Assembly: GCF_000733775.1 (NCBI RefSeq)
Contig: NZ_JPOE01000002.1
Location: forward strand, 1 to 64,000
Length of the DNA stretch: 64,000 bases
Source of the DNA: Thiomonas sp. FB-Cd
GTDB lineage: Bacteria > Pseudomonadota > Gammaproteobacteria > Burkholderiales > Burkholderiaceae_C
Direction: 5' to 3'
Each line of letters starts with the position of its first letter. The first letter of the stretch is position 1. The position numbers and the translations under genes were made by a program. The notes under the pieces are model-generated. The model saw only the letters and a program-made list of their open reading frames with translations, was not told the origin of the DNA and did not search any database. Positions 45,653-55,183 of this stretch are shown piece by piece.

Positions 45653-47017
45653 ATGCGCGCCGTCATCTTTCGCCTGACCGGCGTCATCGCCTTGATGCTG
45701 GCTGCTTCGGGAGTCGTTGCATGGCTGTTCGGGGCTCTGCCCGCTGCGCTCGTGGCTTGTGCTGTGGCCCTGGGGGTCATCGGATCCGATACCGCAGCCC
45801 AATTGCGTCTGCTGGCTTGGCTGAAGTCGCCGGAGAGTGCCCGCATTCCTCCCGCGCGTGGGGTCTGGGCGGAGGTGTTTTACCGCGCCGCGCGGCAGTT
45901 ACGCCTGTGGGAAACACGGGTGCACGGTGAGGAAGACAAGCTCAGGCGTTTCATTGAAGCGTTGCAAGCTTCGCCCAACGGGCTGATCCTTATGGATGGT
46001 GCGGACCAGATCGACTGGTGCAATGACACGGCCGCCGCGCATTTCGGGCTGGATGCGCGGCGCGATCTGCGCCAACATGCGGTCCACCTGATCCGCAACC
46101 CCGAGTTCTTTGCCTACATGGCAGCCAAGCGGTTTGACACGCCGCTGCTCATGCGACGCACCACCAACCACGGCTCACTGTTGTTGAGTGTGCAGGTCAT
46201 TCCCTACGGCGACGGCCAGAAGCTCATGCTGTCGCGCGATGTGACCCAGGTCGAGCGCACCGAGGCAATGCGGCGCGATTTCGTCGCCAACGTCTCGCAT
46301 GAGATCAAGACCCCGCTCACGGTGATCGCCGGTTTCATCGAGTCTTTGCGTGGATTGGACTTTTCGGCCGAGGAGCGTGATCGCATCCTCGCGCTGATGC
46401 AGGAACAGTCCGATCGCATGCGCCACCTGGTCGAGGACCTTCTCACCCTGGCCCATCTTGAAGGCGATCCGCACCAGCCGGCCGAAGAGGTGCTGGATAT
46501 GCGTCAGATGGTGGAACGACTTGGCGCGGACGCACGCGCGCTGTCGGGCGGGCACCACGACATTGAGCTCAGTGCGGACGTGGGCAACGTGCGCGGTGCG
46601 CGCACCGAACTCACCAGCGCATTCACGAATTTGGTGAGCAATGCCGTGCGCTACACCCCGCCAGGCGGCACGGTGCGCATCGCGTGGCGTGTGCGGCAGA
46701 TTGATGCTGGCGGCCCTGTGGCCGAGTTCAGCGTGAGCGATTCGGGAATTGGTATTGCGCAGGAGCATATCCCTCGATTGACCGAGCGCTTCTATCGGGT
46801 CGACCGTGGCCGCTCACGCGAGTCTGGCGGAACGGGCCTAGGCCTTGCCATCGTCAAGCATGTGCTGCTGCGCCATCAAGCTGAATTGCGCATTAGCAGC
46901 CAACCCGGTCAGGGTAGCGTTTTCACCGTGCGTTTCCCAGTTCAGCGCTTGGTGATGCCGGCTGGGCCCGAAGCGCCTGAAGCCACTGCGGTGGATCGCG
47001 AGTCGATCAGTGCCTGA
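45653..47017 (+). CDS. phoR: phosphate sensor histidine kinase PhoR
   Basis: About 454 residues from ATG 45653. Two N-terminal membrane helices (VIFRLTGVIALMLAASGVVA and WLFGALPAALVACAVALGVI) without a large periplasmic domain, then a PAS domain (ALQASPNGLILMDGADQIDW). The phospho-acceptor His is near residue 216 in RRDFVANVSHEIKTPLTVIA. The ATPase domain has N, G1 and G2 boxes (TNLVSNAVRYTPPG, VSDSGIGIAQEHIPRLTERF, SGGTGLGLAIVKHVL). Lack of its own sensor loop fits control through PstSCAB-PhoU. The last 76 bp overlap the convergent ppk. Confidence 0.94.
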   Translation: MRAVIFRLTGVIALMLAASGVVAWLFGALPAALVACAVALGVIGSDTAAQLRLLAWLKSPESARIPPARGVWAEVFYRAARQLRLWETRVHGEEDKLRRFIEALQASPNGLILMDGADQIDWCNDTAAAHFGLDARRDLRQHAVHLIRNPEFFAYMAAKRFDTPLLMRRTTNHGSLLLSVQVIPYGDGQKLMLSRDVTQVERTEAMRRDFVANVSHEIKTPLTVIAGFIESLRGLDFSAEERDRILALMQEQSDRMRHLVEDLLTLAHLEGDPHQPAEEVLDMRQMVERLGADARALSGGHHDIELSADVGNVRGARTELTSAFTNLVSNAVRYTPPGGTVRIAWRVRQIDAGGPVAEFSVSDSGIGIAQEHIPRLTERFYRVDRGRSRESGGTGLGLAIVKHVLLRHQAELRISSQPGQGSVFTVRFPVQRLVMPAGPEAPEATAVDRESISA

Positions 47018-49086
47018 TGGCTGCTGCAGCGGCTCTTCCAGCCGCGCGCACGGGTCCACTGTCCTTGGGCATTCATGTCCCAGGCGTTGGCTGGGCATTG
47101 CCAGTGGACTCTGAGACCCTCCGCAATCACCTTGGCGCGGGCCATGCGGTCGAGCACCGGGGTCGCAATTTCCACGCGGCGGAAGAGGTTGCGCTCCATC
47201 CAGTCAGCGGACGAAATCCAGACGTTTTCCTGTCCGGCATTGAAGAAGTAAAAGACGCGTGAATGCTCGAGGAATCGTCCGATGATCGAGCGCACGCGGA
47301 TGTTCTCGGACAATCCCGGCACGCCTGGGCGCAGCATGCATGGGCCGCGGACCAGCAGACGGATCTCCACGCCAGCCTTGGAGGCCTTGTAGAGTTCTTC
47401 AATCACCGTGGGCTCGAGCAGTGCATTCACGCGTGCCCAGATACGTGCACGCTTGCCACTGCGCGCCAGCCTGGCTTCATTGCGGATGGCCTTGAGCAAT
47501 TTGTCCAGAAGCGAGAAGGGCGATTGCCAGAGTCGTTTGAGTGGGGGAAATTGCGAGGAGCCGGTAATTTCGAGAAAGACCTGATTGACGTCGGCACAGA
47601 TGGCCTCGTCAGCCGTCATCAGCCCGAAATCGGTGTAAAGGCTCGCGGTGCGGATGTGGTAGTTGCCGGTGCTGACGTGCACGTAGCGCCGCAACTGCGC
47701 AGCGCGCCGGCCGTGCTTTTCGCGGCGTACGACCATGAGCATTTTTGCGTGGCATTTGAATCCGACCACCCCATAGACGACGTGGGCACCCTCGGCTTCC
47801 AAGCGCGCTGCCCAGTTGATGTTGGTCTCCTCGTCCAATCGGGCCATCAGCTCCAGCACGACCGTCACTTCCTTGCCATTGCGAGCGGCTTCAATCAGCG
47901 CCTCCATCAGCGCTGAGTTGCTGCCGGCGCGGTAGATGGTTTGCTTGATGGCCAGCACTGCGGGGTCCCGCGCCGCGGCACGAACCATGTCAACCACAGG
48001 CGTGAAGGTGTCATAGGGGTGATGGAGCAGCACGTCGGCAGCCCGGATGCGTTCGAAAAGTTCAGGCTCCGGGCCCGGCCAGTTCGACAGAGGCGCCGGG
48101 GTGTGTGGCGCGTATTTCAGCTCCGGCTCGCCAACCATATCGATGATGGTCTGAAGGCGGACCAGGTTAACGGGGCCATCGGCCTTGAAGCAGTCGCCCT
48201 CACGCAGGCCGTTTTCCCGCATCAGGCGCTCAACCAGGTTTGTCGGACAGCCGGCGGTGACCTCGAGGCGCACGGCGTCGCCATAATGTCTGGCTCGCAG
48301 TTCACCTTGCAAGGCCGTACGAAGGTTCGTGATCTCGTCGTCGTCCACGAACAGTTCACTGTTGCGCGTCACGCGGAACTGGTGGATGCCAGCCACCTTG
48401 AGGCCCGGGAACAGATCACCGGCGAAGGCTTGCATCAACGATGAGAGCAGAACAAAACTGTAGCGATGCTCACCCAGATCCTGAGGCATGGCCAGCACAC
48501 GAGGAAGTGAGCGAGGCGCCTGGATGATCCCAAGATCGACGTTGCGCCCGAACGCGTCGGTGCCCTCGAGCAGAACTGCGAAATTGAGGCTCTTGTTGAG
48601 GACCTTCGGGAACGGGTGTGCCGGGTCAAGCCCGATGGGCGTCAGCACGGGAAGCACCTCCCGCTCGAAGTATGTGCGTGCCCATTGCTGTTGCGCCGGT
48701 GTCCACTGACCGCTGGTGACAAAACGGATCCCCACGGAGTGGAGAAGCGGATAGATCTCCTGCTGCAGAACACGGTATTTTTCAGCTTCCAATGCATGCG
48801 ATTCCTCGGCAACGAGTTGCAGGGCATCGTCTACGCGCAAGCCGTCGGGCGTCATGCTGTTGGCGTCGTGCTCCAAGAGGTCTTGCAGCTGCGCGACGCG
48901 TGTCTCGAAAAACTCGTCCATGTTCGACGACACGATGCACAGATAACGCAGACGCTCCAGCGGCGGGTTTGCCGGATCTTGGGCCTGGGCCAACACACGG
49001 CGGTTAAAGGCAAGGATGCCGAGTTCGCGATTGAGCAGGCGGGGTGATAGTTGATGCGGCATGTCGACGTGTGGGTTGTGCTCCAC
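46942..49086 (-). CDS. ppk: polyphosphate kinase 1
   Basis: About 714 residues from ATG 49086 (a second ATG at 49062 gives MPHQLSPRLLNRELG). N-terminal domain LLNRELGILAFNRRVLAQAQ, RYLCIVSSNMDEFFETRVAQ; PLD-like catalytic domains with PYDTFTPVVDMVRAAARDPA, the autophosphorylated His in GFKCHAKMLMVVR and STGNYH, and ISSADWMERNLFRRVEIATP. It makes polyphosphate from ATP reversibly. The end differs from the usual Ppk tail and runs 76 bp into phoR, so a small 3' change may have extended it. A Pho-box-like site lies upstream. Confidence 0.93.
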   Translation of the reverse strand: MEHNPHVDMPHQLSPRLLNRELGILAFNRRVLAQAQDPANPPLERLRYLCIVSSNMDEFFETRVAQLQDLLEHDANSMTPDGLRVDDALQLVAEESHALEAEKYRVLQQEIYPLLHSVGIRFVTSGQWTPAQQQWARTYFEREVLPVLTPIGLDPAHPFPKVLNKSLNFAVLLEGTDAFGRNVDLGIIQAPRSLPRVLAMPQDLGEHRYSFVLLSSLMQAFAGDLFPGLKVAGIHQFRVTRNSELFVDDDEITNLRTALQGELRARHYGDAVRLEVTAGCPTNLVERLMRENGLREGDCFKADGPVNLVRLQTIIDMVGEPELKYAPHTPAPLSNWPGPEPELFERIRAADVLLHHPYDTFTPVVDMVRAAARDPAVLAIKQTIYRAGSNSALMEALIEAARNGKEVTVVLELMARLDEETNINWAARLEAEGAHVVYGVVGFKCHAKMLMVVRREKHGRRAAQLRRYVHVSTGNYHIRTASLYTDFGLMTADEAICADVNQVFLEITGSSQFPPLKRLWQSPFSLLDKLLKAIRNEARLARSGKRARIWARVNALLEPTVIEELYKASKAGVEIRLLVRGPCMLRPGVPGLSENIRVRSIIGRFLEHSRVFYFFNAGQENVWISSADWMERNLFRRVEIATPVLDRMARAKVIAEGLRVHWQCPANAWDMNAQGQWTRARGWKSRCSSHQALIDSRSTAVASGASGPAGITKR

Positions 49087-49148
49087 GGTGGTGTGGGGGC
49101 CGAGCCAAAGGCAGAAGAAAAAATGAAAGCTTACGATGTCATATCTAC

Positions 49149-49166
49149 GTGAAAGCCCCGTGACAA
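49149..49166 (-). promoter_or_regulatory. Pho-box-like site upstream of ppk
   Basis: Read on the minus strand: TTGTCAC, GGGG, CTTTCAC. Two 7-bp half-sites 11 bp apart; the first fits the consensus well, the second differs at one base (CTTTCAC for CTGTCAC). It is 63 bp before the ppk start in the divergent ppk-ppx gap. Confidence 0.5.
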
Positions 49167-49206
49167 ATTCAAATTCTTGTCATCTATCGGCACTCTAATC
49201 TCTCCG

Positions 49207-50733
49207 ATGTCCCTGAGTATCCAACATTTAGCCGCTGTCGACCTCGGCTCCAACAGTTTTCGCATGCTGGTGGGGAAAGCCTCTGAGGACAGGCATGGGG
49301 CGCAAATCTATCCGCTGGACTCTCTGCGCGAGCCCGTGCGCCTTGGCGCGGGATTGGACGCGAACAAGAATCTCACCGAGGAGTCGCAGCAGCGTGCGTT
49401 GGCGACGCTCAGCCGTTTCGGCGAGCGGCTGCGTCAGTTCCAGCCGGAGCGGGTGCGCGCGGTGGCCACCAATGCGGTCCGCGTGGCGAAGAATGCCCAA
49501 GCATTCCTGGAGCGCGCCCAAGCCGCCCTAGGTTTTCCGATCGAGGTGATCGCGGGTCGCGAGGAGGCGAGGCTGGTGTACATCGGGGCGGCGCACTCGG
49601 TGGCGCCGGCGGCGGGCAATCGGCTGGTGGTGGACATCGGTGGCGGCTCCACCGAATTCATCGTCGGCGCAGGTTTGGAACCGCGCATCATGGAGTCGCT
49701 GTACATCGGCTGCGTGTCCATGAGCCGCGACTTCTTTCCCGGGGGGTTTGTGGATGAGCAGCGTATGAAGTCGGCCGAACTGGCCGCGCAGCGCGAAATA
49801 CAGATCATCGCCCGTGCCTTCCGCAAGGCTGGTTGGACCAATGCCGTGGGGTCTAGCGGAACGGCGCGGGCTCTGGCCGATATCCTCGTCGGCAACCAGC
49901 TCAACACCAGTGCACAGTCGCAGGGGATCACCCGCGCCGGCTTGCGCGAGCTGCGCAAGATCTATGTGCGCGCGGGCGATCTGAGCGCCCTCAAGATGGT
50001 AGGGCTGAAACATGACCGCCTGCCGGTGGCGGCAGGCGGTTTGGCCATCATGCTTGCGGTATTCGAGGAACTCGGTCTAAAGGACATGGAGGCAACGGAT
50101 GCGGGCTTGCGGCTTGGCGTGCTTTATGACCTGCTGGGCCGGGAGCAGCATCAGGATATGCGCGCGCTGACGGTACAGCAATTTATGCAACGCTATGGTG
50201 TTGATGCCGGGCAAGCCTCGCGCGTCGAAGCGCTGGCGCTGGCGCTGTTGTTGCAGTTGTACCCCCAAGCCAGCTCTGCCGAGCAGCAAGCGGTACGTTG
50301 GGCGGCCGAGCTCCACGAGGTGGGGCTGTCGATCGCGCACAGCGCCTATCACAAGCATTCGGCCTATATTGTCGCCAACGCGGATATGCCCGGTTTTTCC
50401 CGCAGCGAGCAGGCCACCATCGCCGAGATGGTGCTGTGCCACGGTGGCAAGCTCAAAAAGCTGGGTGGCTTGGATACGCTCAACCTTGATCTGCGCGCGG
50501 TGCTTGCGCTGCGCCTCGCAGTTCTGCTGGCACGCAATAGGCATGATGTGGATATCAGTGGGCTGCGATTGGTGCCCGGCAGCAGCGGCGATGGTGTGCG
50601 GGGGGCTCGCCTTCAAGTCAGCTCACCCTGGTTGAAGGCCTCGCCGTTGACCCAGTACAGCCTGGAGCAGGAGGTCGCCGAATGGCGTCGCGCGGGCGTT
50701 GAGTTACGGCTTGAGGCCGTGCAGATTGCCTGA
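49207..50733 (+). CDS. ppx: exopolyphosphatase
   Basis: About 508 residues from ATG 49207 (TTG 49177 is possible). Sugar-kinase/Hsp70-like fold motifs: LAAVDLGSNSFRMLVGKASE, GREEARLVYIGAAHSVAPAA and NRLVVDIGGGSTEFIVGAGL. C-terminal HD-like helical domain has AAELHEVGLSIAHSAYHKHS. It releases terminal phosphate from polyphosphate or acts on pppGpp (GppA activity is hard to separate by sequence). It is divergent from ppk, so synthesis and breakdown of polyphosphate share one control region. Confidence 0.94.
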   Translation: MSLSIQHLAAVDLGSNSFRMLVGKASEDRHGAQIYPLDSLREPVRLGAGLDANKNLTEESQQRALATLSRFGERLRQFQPERVRAVATNAVRVAKNAQAFLERAQAALGFPIEVIAGREEARLVYIGAAHSVAPAAGNRLVVDIGGGSTEFIVGAGLEPRIMESLYIGCVSMSRDFFPGGFVDEQRMKSAELAAQREIQIIARAFRKAGWTNAVGSSGTARALADILVGNQLNTSAQSQGITRAGLRELRKIYVRAGDLSALKMVGLKHDRLPVAAGGLAIMLAVFEELGLKDMEATDAGLRLGVLYDLLGREQHQDMRALTVQQFMQRYGVDAGQASRVEALALALLLQLYPQASSAEQQAVRWAAELHEVGLSIAHSAYHKHSAYIVANADMPGFSRSEQATIAEMVLCHGGKLKKLGGLDTLNLDLRAVLALRLAVLLARNRHDVDISGLRLVPGSSGDGVRGARLQVSSPWLKASPLTQYSLEQEVAEWRRAGVELRLEAVQIA

Positions 50734-50748
50734 AAACGCGCGGCGCAC

Positions 50749-51591
50749 TCAGCGAGCCGTGTTCAGAAAATGGCGCGCATAGCGCGAGCTGACGTCGCCT
50801 AGGCGCATCAGGATGGGGAAGTCTGCCGTATTGAAATCAGGGTCCCACGCCGGGGCGCCGCAAATGCGTGCGCCCACCCGAAGGTAGCCTTTGAGCAGGG
50901 GCGGCGGCTGGGCGGGCAGATCCTGCCGCAGATTCGCCACGGGTAACGGAAGACGCGGCTGCATATGGTCTTCAACCGGGGCCAGATGGGTCCTTCGCAG
51001 CGCGGCCCACAGGCTTGCCGCATAGTGTCCGCCGTCATGCATGGACAGGCTGGCGCAGCCGATCATGGCATCCAAAGCATGGCAACGCATGTAGTCGGCC
51101 AATCCCGCCCACAGCGCCATGATCACGGCCCCGCCACGAAAGTCGCGGTGGACGCAGGAGCGTCCCAGTTCGAGCAGGCGCGGGCGCAGGTGGATCAAGC
51201 GGGTAAGATCAAATTCAATCTCGGAATACAGCCCTCCAACACGCTGCGCCTGGTGTGGTGGCAACACGCGATACGTGCCCACCAATTGGCCCTCGGCGTT
51301 TCGCACCAGAAGATGGTCGCAGTAGGAATCAAAAATATCGATGTCGTGACCCGGCAACGGTGTGGCAATTCGTGCACCCAGTTCCTCTGCAAAGATCTTC
51401 CAGCGCAGGCGCTGCGCCTCGCGCACCTCGTGTTCATGCCGTGCCCAAGCGACGCTCAGGCCACGATAGTGCTCAGGAACGAGGGTGTCAGCCGAGTTTT
51501 TGCGCGCGATGTCGCGTCGCACACTGGTCAGTGCCCGCCCTTGTTCGTGGGACGCCAAGGCATTCAGGCTCGCTTCTTCGCATTCTTGCAT
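50749..51591 (-). CDS. OlsB-like ornithine N-acyltransferase (GNAT fold)
   Basis: About 280 residues from ATG 51591; AAGGAG stands 8 bases upstream. The GNAT-like domain has EAQRLRWKIFAEELGARIAT, DSYCDHLLVRNAEGQLVGTY, LELGRSCVHRDFRGGAVIMA and the CASLSMHDGG block typical of hemolysin-like OlsB proteins. OlsB uses acyl-ACP to acylate ornithine, giving lyso-ornithine lipid. Ornithine lipids contain no phosphorus and replace phospholipids in phosphate starvation in several bacteria. Position next to ppx and a Pho-box-like site upstream support that role here. The O-acyltransferase olsA is not in the window. Confidence 0.82.
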   Translation of the reverse strand: MQECEEASLNALASHEQGRALTSVRRDIARKNSADTLVPEHYRGLSVAWARHEHEVREAQRLRWKIFAEELGARIATPLPGHDIDIFDSYCDHLLVRNAEGQLVGTYRVLPPHQAQRVGGLYSEIEFDLTRLIHLRPRLLELGRSCVHRDFRGGAVIMALWAGLADYMRCHALDAMIGCASLSMHDGGHYAASLWAALRRTHLAPVEDHMQPRLPLPVANLRQDLPAQPPPLLKGYLRVGARICGAPAWDPDFNTADFPILMRLGDVSSRYARHFLNTAR

Positions 51592-51653
51592 CAATTTTCT
51601 CCTTCCGGGCTGAACGATACGGATGGATCATGACGATGCCGTGAAGGAAATAT

Positions 51654-51671
51654 GACCGCTTGATGACTGGT
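51654..51671 (-). promoter_or_regulatory. Pho-box-like site upstream of the olsB-like gene
   Basis: Minus strand CAGTCAT, CAAG, CGGTCAT: two half-sites 11 bp apart, each differing from CTGTCAT at one position. It lies 63 bp before the start codon, the same distance as the site before ppk. No strong -10 was identified. Confidence 0.5.
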
Positions 51672-51965
51672 TTTTCCCGCTCATTTCCTGGACTCGGGCG
51701 TGGTATGTCCGGTGCGGGGCTCCGGTGCGCAGCGCGGCCTGGACCGATTCACCATCCTCCTTGTGACGTTGTGTCAAAGGTTGCTGTGATCACTCCAATT
51801 CCATCCCTGAGGGCAACGCGGAGCGGATGACCAAGCGATGCGATCAAGGGACGTGCAGGTTGGCTGCGTGCGCCTGTTCGGCAGGGGCTGCCACGGTGCC
51901 GGCGGCACATCCATGTGTCGACCAGCCGGGAAACTGTCTCGCTTCTGGGTGCGGGAGCAAACGAA
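51672..51965. other. intergenic DNA between the olsB-like gene and sixA
   Basis: About 290 bp. Short frames on both strands lack ribosome-binding sites and recognisable domains. Nothing further is supported. Confidence 0.5.
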
Positions 51966-52451
51966 TCAGTCCAACAGGTCCGGGCTGAGGCTGGCGCGAA
52001 GGATCCGGTTTGAAGCCCCTTCACGCTGGCGCTCTGCTACCCAGATGAGTCCGCCCTTGCGGATGCTGAGCGGCTGTTCACAGCCAGCTAGCCAGCGCAA
52101 GGCAGCGCTTCCCAGAGTGGGTTGGTGGCCACACAGGATCAAGGCGGTGTGGGTGTCTTGGTGGCTGGCAATCACAGTGAGTAATTCCTCAATGCTGCGC
52201 TCCGGAGCCAAGCGAGCGTCCTCGGCGGGATAGTCCACAAGAGTCATGGCCGTCTGGCGGGCACGCACTGCCGGGCTTGCACATACGACCCAGGGTTTGG
52301 GCACGTGAGCCTTGATCCATGCAGCCATACGGCTGGCATCGCGCCGGCCCTGGCGCGTCAATGCACGTTGCAGGTCCGCGTCGTTGCCGGGGCTGGCAAC
52401 GTCTTCAGCTTCGGCGTGGCGCCAGAAAATGACATGGAGAGGGGTGCTCAT
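51966..52451 (-). CDS. sixA: phosphohistidine phosphatase SixA
   Basis: A 161-residue histidine-phosphatase-family protein from ATG 52451 (MSTPLHVIFWRHAEAED). The RHG-type motif is FWRHAEAED, the second conserved His is in LILCGHQPTLG, and the mid-domain ALTRQGRRDASRMAAWIK and VCASPAVRARQTAMTL match SixA. It removes phosphate from phosphohistidine in phosphotransfer proteins. Its neighbourhood of phosphate genes is suggestive only; there is no Pho box visible. Confidence 0.88.
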   Translation of the reverse strand: MSTPLHVIFWRHAEAEDVASPGNDADLQRALTRQGRRDASRMAAWIKAHVPKPWVVCASPAVRARQTAMTLVDYPAEDARLAPERSIEELLTVIASHQDTHTALILCGHQPTLGSAALRWLAGCEQPLSIRKGGLIWVAERQREGASNRILRASLSPDLLD

Positions 52452-52597
52452 AGGGCGGCTTTTGAGTTGGTGCTTCGGATCGCATGATTTCCACGGTAGC
52501 CTGCCGAATGTACACAAATCTCTTGACGCTGATTTGCTCAACCACGTGGTGGCTTGTGCGGGTAGCATCAGCGTTACCGAAAATCTGGAGCCAAACC

Positions 52598-52837
52598 ATG
52601 TGGATGGATCACCACGATTTGCTGCGTGAGTTTCCCGAGTTCGCCCAGGCCATTGTCACGTTGCGTGCGCGTGATGGTCATTTTGACGCGATTTGCGCGC
52701 GCTTTGACGCAACAAGTGCCGAAATCGTGCGTATCGAGCGCGGCAAAGAGCCTTCTGGCGATGAACAGCTCAAGGCGCTTCGCGTGGCGCGCTTGAAAAT
52801 CAAGGATGAAATTGTTGCACTTTTGCGCGCCGCCTGA
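52598..52837 (+). CDS. DUF465 / YdcH-family small protein
   Basis: A 79-residue protein from ATG 52598, with GGAG 8 bases upstream. MDHHDLLREFPEFAQAIVTL is the typical start of YdcH proteins, followed by a helical charged remainder (GDEQLKALRVARLKIKDEIV). The predicted fold is a helical hairpin or coiled coil. Function unknown; members are widespread in proteobacteria. It is divergent from sixA and convergent with the next gene. Confidence 0.85.
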   Translation: MWMDHHDLLREFPEFAQAIVTLRARDGHFDAICARFDATSAEIVRIERGKEPSGDEQLKALRVARLKIKDEIVALLRAA

Positions 52838-52856
52838 GCGGGAACCAGCCTGGCGA

Positions 52857-53621
52857 TTAGGGCAAGAAGGCGGCTATGGCGGAGACTTCTGCCAGCGACT
52901 GAGCCAACTTGGCAGCGCTGGCGTCTAGATCGACCGGGTGCAGATCCACGAGCTGCCGGGCCCGCTCGCGCAGGGTTGCGGCGGAGGGCGGCGCTGCCAG
53001 CCTGCTCGCGAGGGCGATGGTGTTTTCGCCGTCCTCGGCGAGGAGGGTGAGAACTGCGCCGTCGAAGCTGCATCGCAGCCGATCAATGATGGCTTCGCGC
53101 AGCGTGTCCTTTGCCCAAATGTTGGACACGAGTACACCACCAGGCTGCAGGGCTGCGGCGCAGTCATCAAAGAAAGACTGACTGCATAGCGCAGGCGGAA
53201 GCCCCTGCGCGTCAAACCCGTCGAGCATCAGCACGTCGCAGCTGGCGGGATTGTCACGTATCCACACTGCGCCGTCGGTGCAGACAATGCGTAGTCGCTC
53301 GTCGTCGGGTGGGATGGAAAAAAGCTCGCGCATGGCGATGACCTCGGGGCTGATTTCCAGCGCGGTGAAGCGCGTGTGCGGCAATTTGGCGTGACAGTAC
53401 TTCGCCAGGGAGCCGCCCCCCAGACCAACCATGACAATATGCGCCGGCTCGGGTGCGAACAGCAAGAAGGCCATCATGCTGCGCGTATAGTCCAACACCA
53501 GCTTGTCGGGTGCGGCGACGCGCATGCGGCTTTGGACCGTGGCCATGGCAAAGTGCAGTGACACTTCACCGCGGTCCTGGCAGATGAAAGGCTGGCCGGG
53601 TTGGTGGCGTGGACGCTTCAT
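52857..53621 (-). CDS. spermidine-synthase-like methyltransferase-fold protein
   Basis: A 254-residue protein of the SpeE-like fold. The nucleotide-binding glycine motif HIVMVGLGGGSLAKYCHAKL, acidic ALEISPEVIAMRELF and TDGAVWI and LMLDGFDAQGLPPALCSQSF are visible. The catalytic Asp arrangement of true spermidine synthases is altered (DGFD rather than DSTDP), and the N-terminal beta domain is short, so polyamine synthesis is unlikely. Probably an uncharacterised aminopropyl- or methyltransferase-like enzyme. It stops 19 bp from the convergent DUF465 gene. Confidence 0.8.
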   Translation of the reverse strand: MKRPRHQPGQPFICQDRGEVSLHFAMATVQSRMRVAAPDKLVLDYTRSMMAFLLFAPEPAHIVMVGLGGGSLAKYCHAKLPHTRFTALEISPEVIAMRELFSIPPDDERLRIVCTDGAVWIRDNPASCDVLMLDGFDAQGLPPALCSQSFFDDCAAALQPGGVLVSNIWAKDTLREAIIDRLRCSFDGAVLTLLAEDGENTIALASRLAAPPSAATLRERARQLVDLHPVDLDASAAKLAQSLAEVSAIAAFLP

Positions 53622-53638
53622 GGGGGCAGGGCTTCGCG

Positions 53639-55183
53639 TTATTCGGCCAGGCGGCGCAGTGCAGGAAACAGGATCACGTCGCGGATGCTAGGGGCATCCG
53701 TTAAGAGCATGACGAGTCGGTCGATGCCGATGCCGCAGCCGCCCGCCGGGGGCATACCAACCTCCAGCGCGCGTATATAGTCGGCGTCAAAGTACATGGC
53801 CTCCTCGTCACCCGCGTCCTTGTTCGCCGCCTGGGCAGCGAAGCGTGCGGCTTGGTCTTCCGGATCGTTAAGCTCAGAAAAGCCGTTCGCGATTTCACGC
53901 CCTGTGGCAAACAGCTCGAAGCGCTCGGTGATACTTGGGTCGACGTCGCTGGCGCGCGCGAGCGGCGAGACTTCCACCGGGTAGTCGATTATGAACGTGG
54001 GCTGCCATAGATGTTCTTCAACGACCGCCTCAAACAGGCCGAACTGCAGCTCTGCCAGGCTCCAGTGTGCGGGGGCTTTTTCCCCGGCGGCCAGCAGACG
54101 TGCGCGCAGCACGGCCGCATCGACTGCCTGCGCGGGCGTGAGCCCGGCATGAGCCACGAGTGCGTCGTGCACGCTCAGGCGCGCAAACGGCGATTCCAAG
54201 TCAACCTCGCGGCCCTGGTAGCTCACGCGCGAGGAGCCGCAGGCACGGATGGCTGCTTGGCGAATGAGTTGTTCGGTGAAGTCCATGGCGTCGCGGTGGT
54301 TCCAATACGCCGCGTAAAACTCCATCATCGTGAACTCCGGATTGTGGCGCACCGAGATGCCTTCATTGCGGAAGTTGCGGTTAATCTCGAACACGCGCTC
54401 GAACCCCCCAACCACGAGTCGCTTGAGATAAAGCTCAGGTGCGATGCGCAGGAACATCTGCTGGTCCAGCGCATTGTGGTGGGTCACGAAGGGCTTGGCA
54501 TTGGCTCCACCCGGGATGGGGTGCAGCATGGGAGTTTCAACTTCGACGAAGCCCGCTTCCTCCATCTCGTGGCGCAGCGCCGAGACGATGCGCCCGCGCT
54601 GCACGAAGCGCTGTCGCGATTCGGGCGTGACCACAAGATCCACATAACGCTGACGGTAGCGTGTCTCGACGTCTTCCAGGCCATGGAACTTGTCAGGAAG
54701 GGGTTGCAGGTTCTTGGCTAGCAGGCGCACGGCGGTAGCCTGTACGGTGAGTTCACCCGTCCGCGTCTTGAACAGCGTGCCCTCGCAGGCGAGGATGTCG
54801 CCCAGGTCGAAATGCTTGAACGCGGCATGGCCCACTTCCCCGGCGTGGTCATTGGTGACATAGATCTGCATGCGGCCGCTGCCATCCTGCAGCGTGCCGA
54901 AGCTGGCTTTTCCCATGACGCGTTTGAGCATGAGGCGTCCAGCGACCTTCACATGGTGGTTTGTCTCAAGCAGCGTGGTGGCGTCCATGGTGTCGAGCTG
55001 CGCATGCAAATCGGCAGCGTACGCGTCGGGCTTGAAGTCGTTGGGATACACAGGCCCGCTTGCGCGCATTGCAGCGAGTTTGGCGCGGCGCTGGGCCACA
55101 AGCGAGGTCGGGTCAACTTGAGGGCCGTCCTGCGGGCTTGCCTGAAAGTCGCCTGCGTGCTTGCTGGATTCGGTGGGGTTCAT
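53639..55183 (-). CDS. lysS: lysyl-tRNA synthetase (class II)
   Basis: 514 residues from ATG 55183, which overlaps the pgi stop by 4 bases. The N-terminal OB fold binds the anticodon ([34 protein letters not shown]). Class II motif 1 is near [20 protein letters not shown], motif 2 [20 protein letters not shown], and motif 3 [20 protein letters not shown]. It charges tRNA-Lys. It lies 17 bp before the SpeE-like gene on the same strand, so pgi, lysS and that gene could be cotranscribed, although pgi-lysS linkage is not a usual pathway grouping. Confidence 0.96.
   Translation of the reverse strand: MNPTESSKHAGDFQASPQDGPQVDPTSLVAQRRAKLAAMRASGPVYPNDFKPDAYAADLHAQLDTMDATTLLETNHHVKVAGRLMLKRVMGKASFGTLQDGSGRMQIYVTNDHAGEVGHAAFKHFDLGDILACEGTLFKTRTGELTVQATAVRLLAKNLQPLPDKFHGLEDVETRYRQRYVDLVVTPESRQRFVQRGRIVSALRHEMEEAGFVEVETPMLHPIPGGANAKPFVTHHNALDQQMFLRIAPELYLKRLVVGGFERVFEINRNFRNEGISVRHNPEFTMMEFYAAYWNHRDAMDFTEQLIRQAAIRACGSSRVSYQGREVDLESPFARLSVHDALVAHAGLTPAQAVDAAVLRARLLAAGEKAPAHWSLAELQFGLFEAVVEEHLWQPTFIIDYPVEVSPLARASDVDPSITERFELFATGREIANGFSELNDPEDQAARFAAQAANKDAGDEEAMYFDADYIRALEVGMPPAGGCGIGIDRLVMLLTDAPSIRDVILFPALRRLAE

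Noticed and set aside
49167..49206. Second Pho box facing ppx
   Set aside because: TTGTCAT at 49178 is followed by CGGCAC at the second half-site, too poor a match to call.
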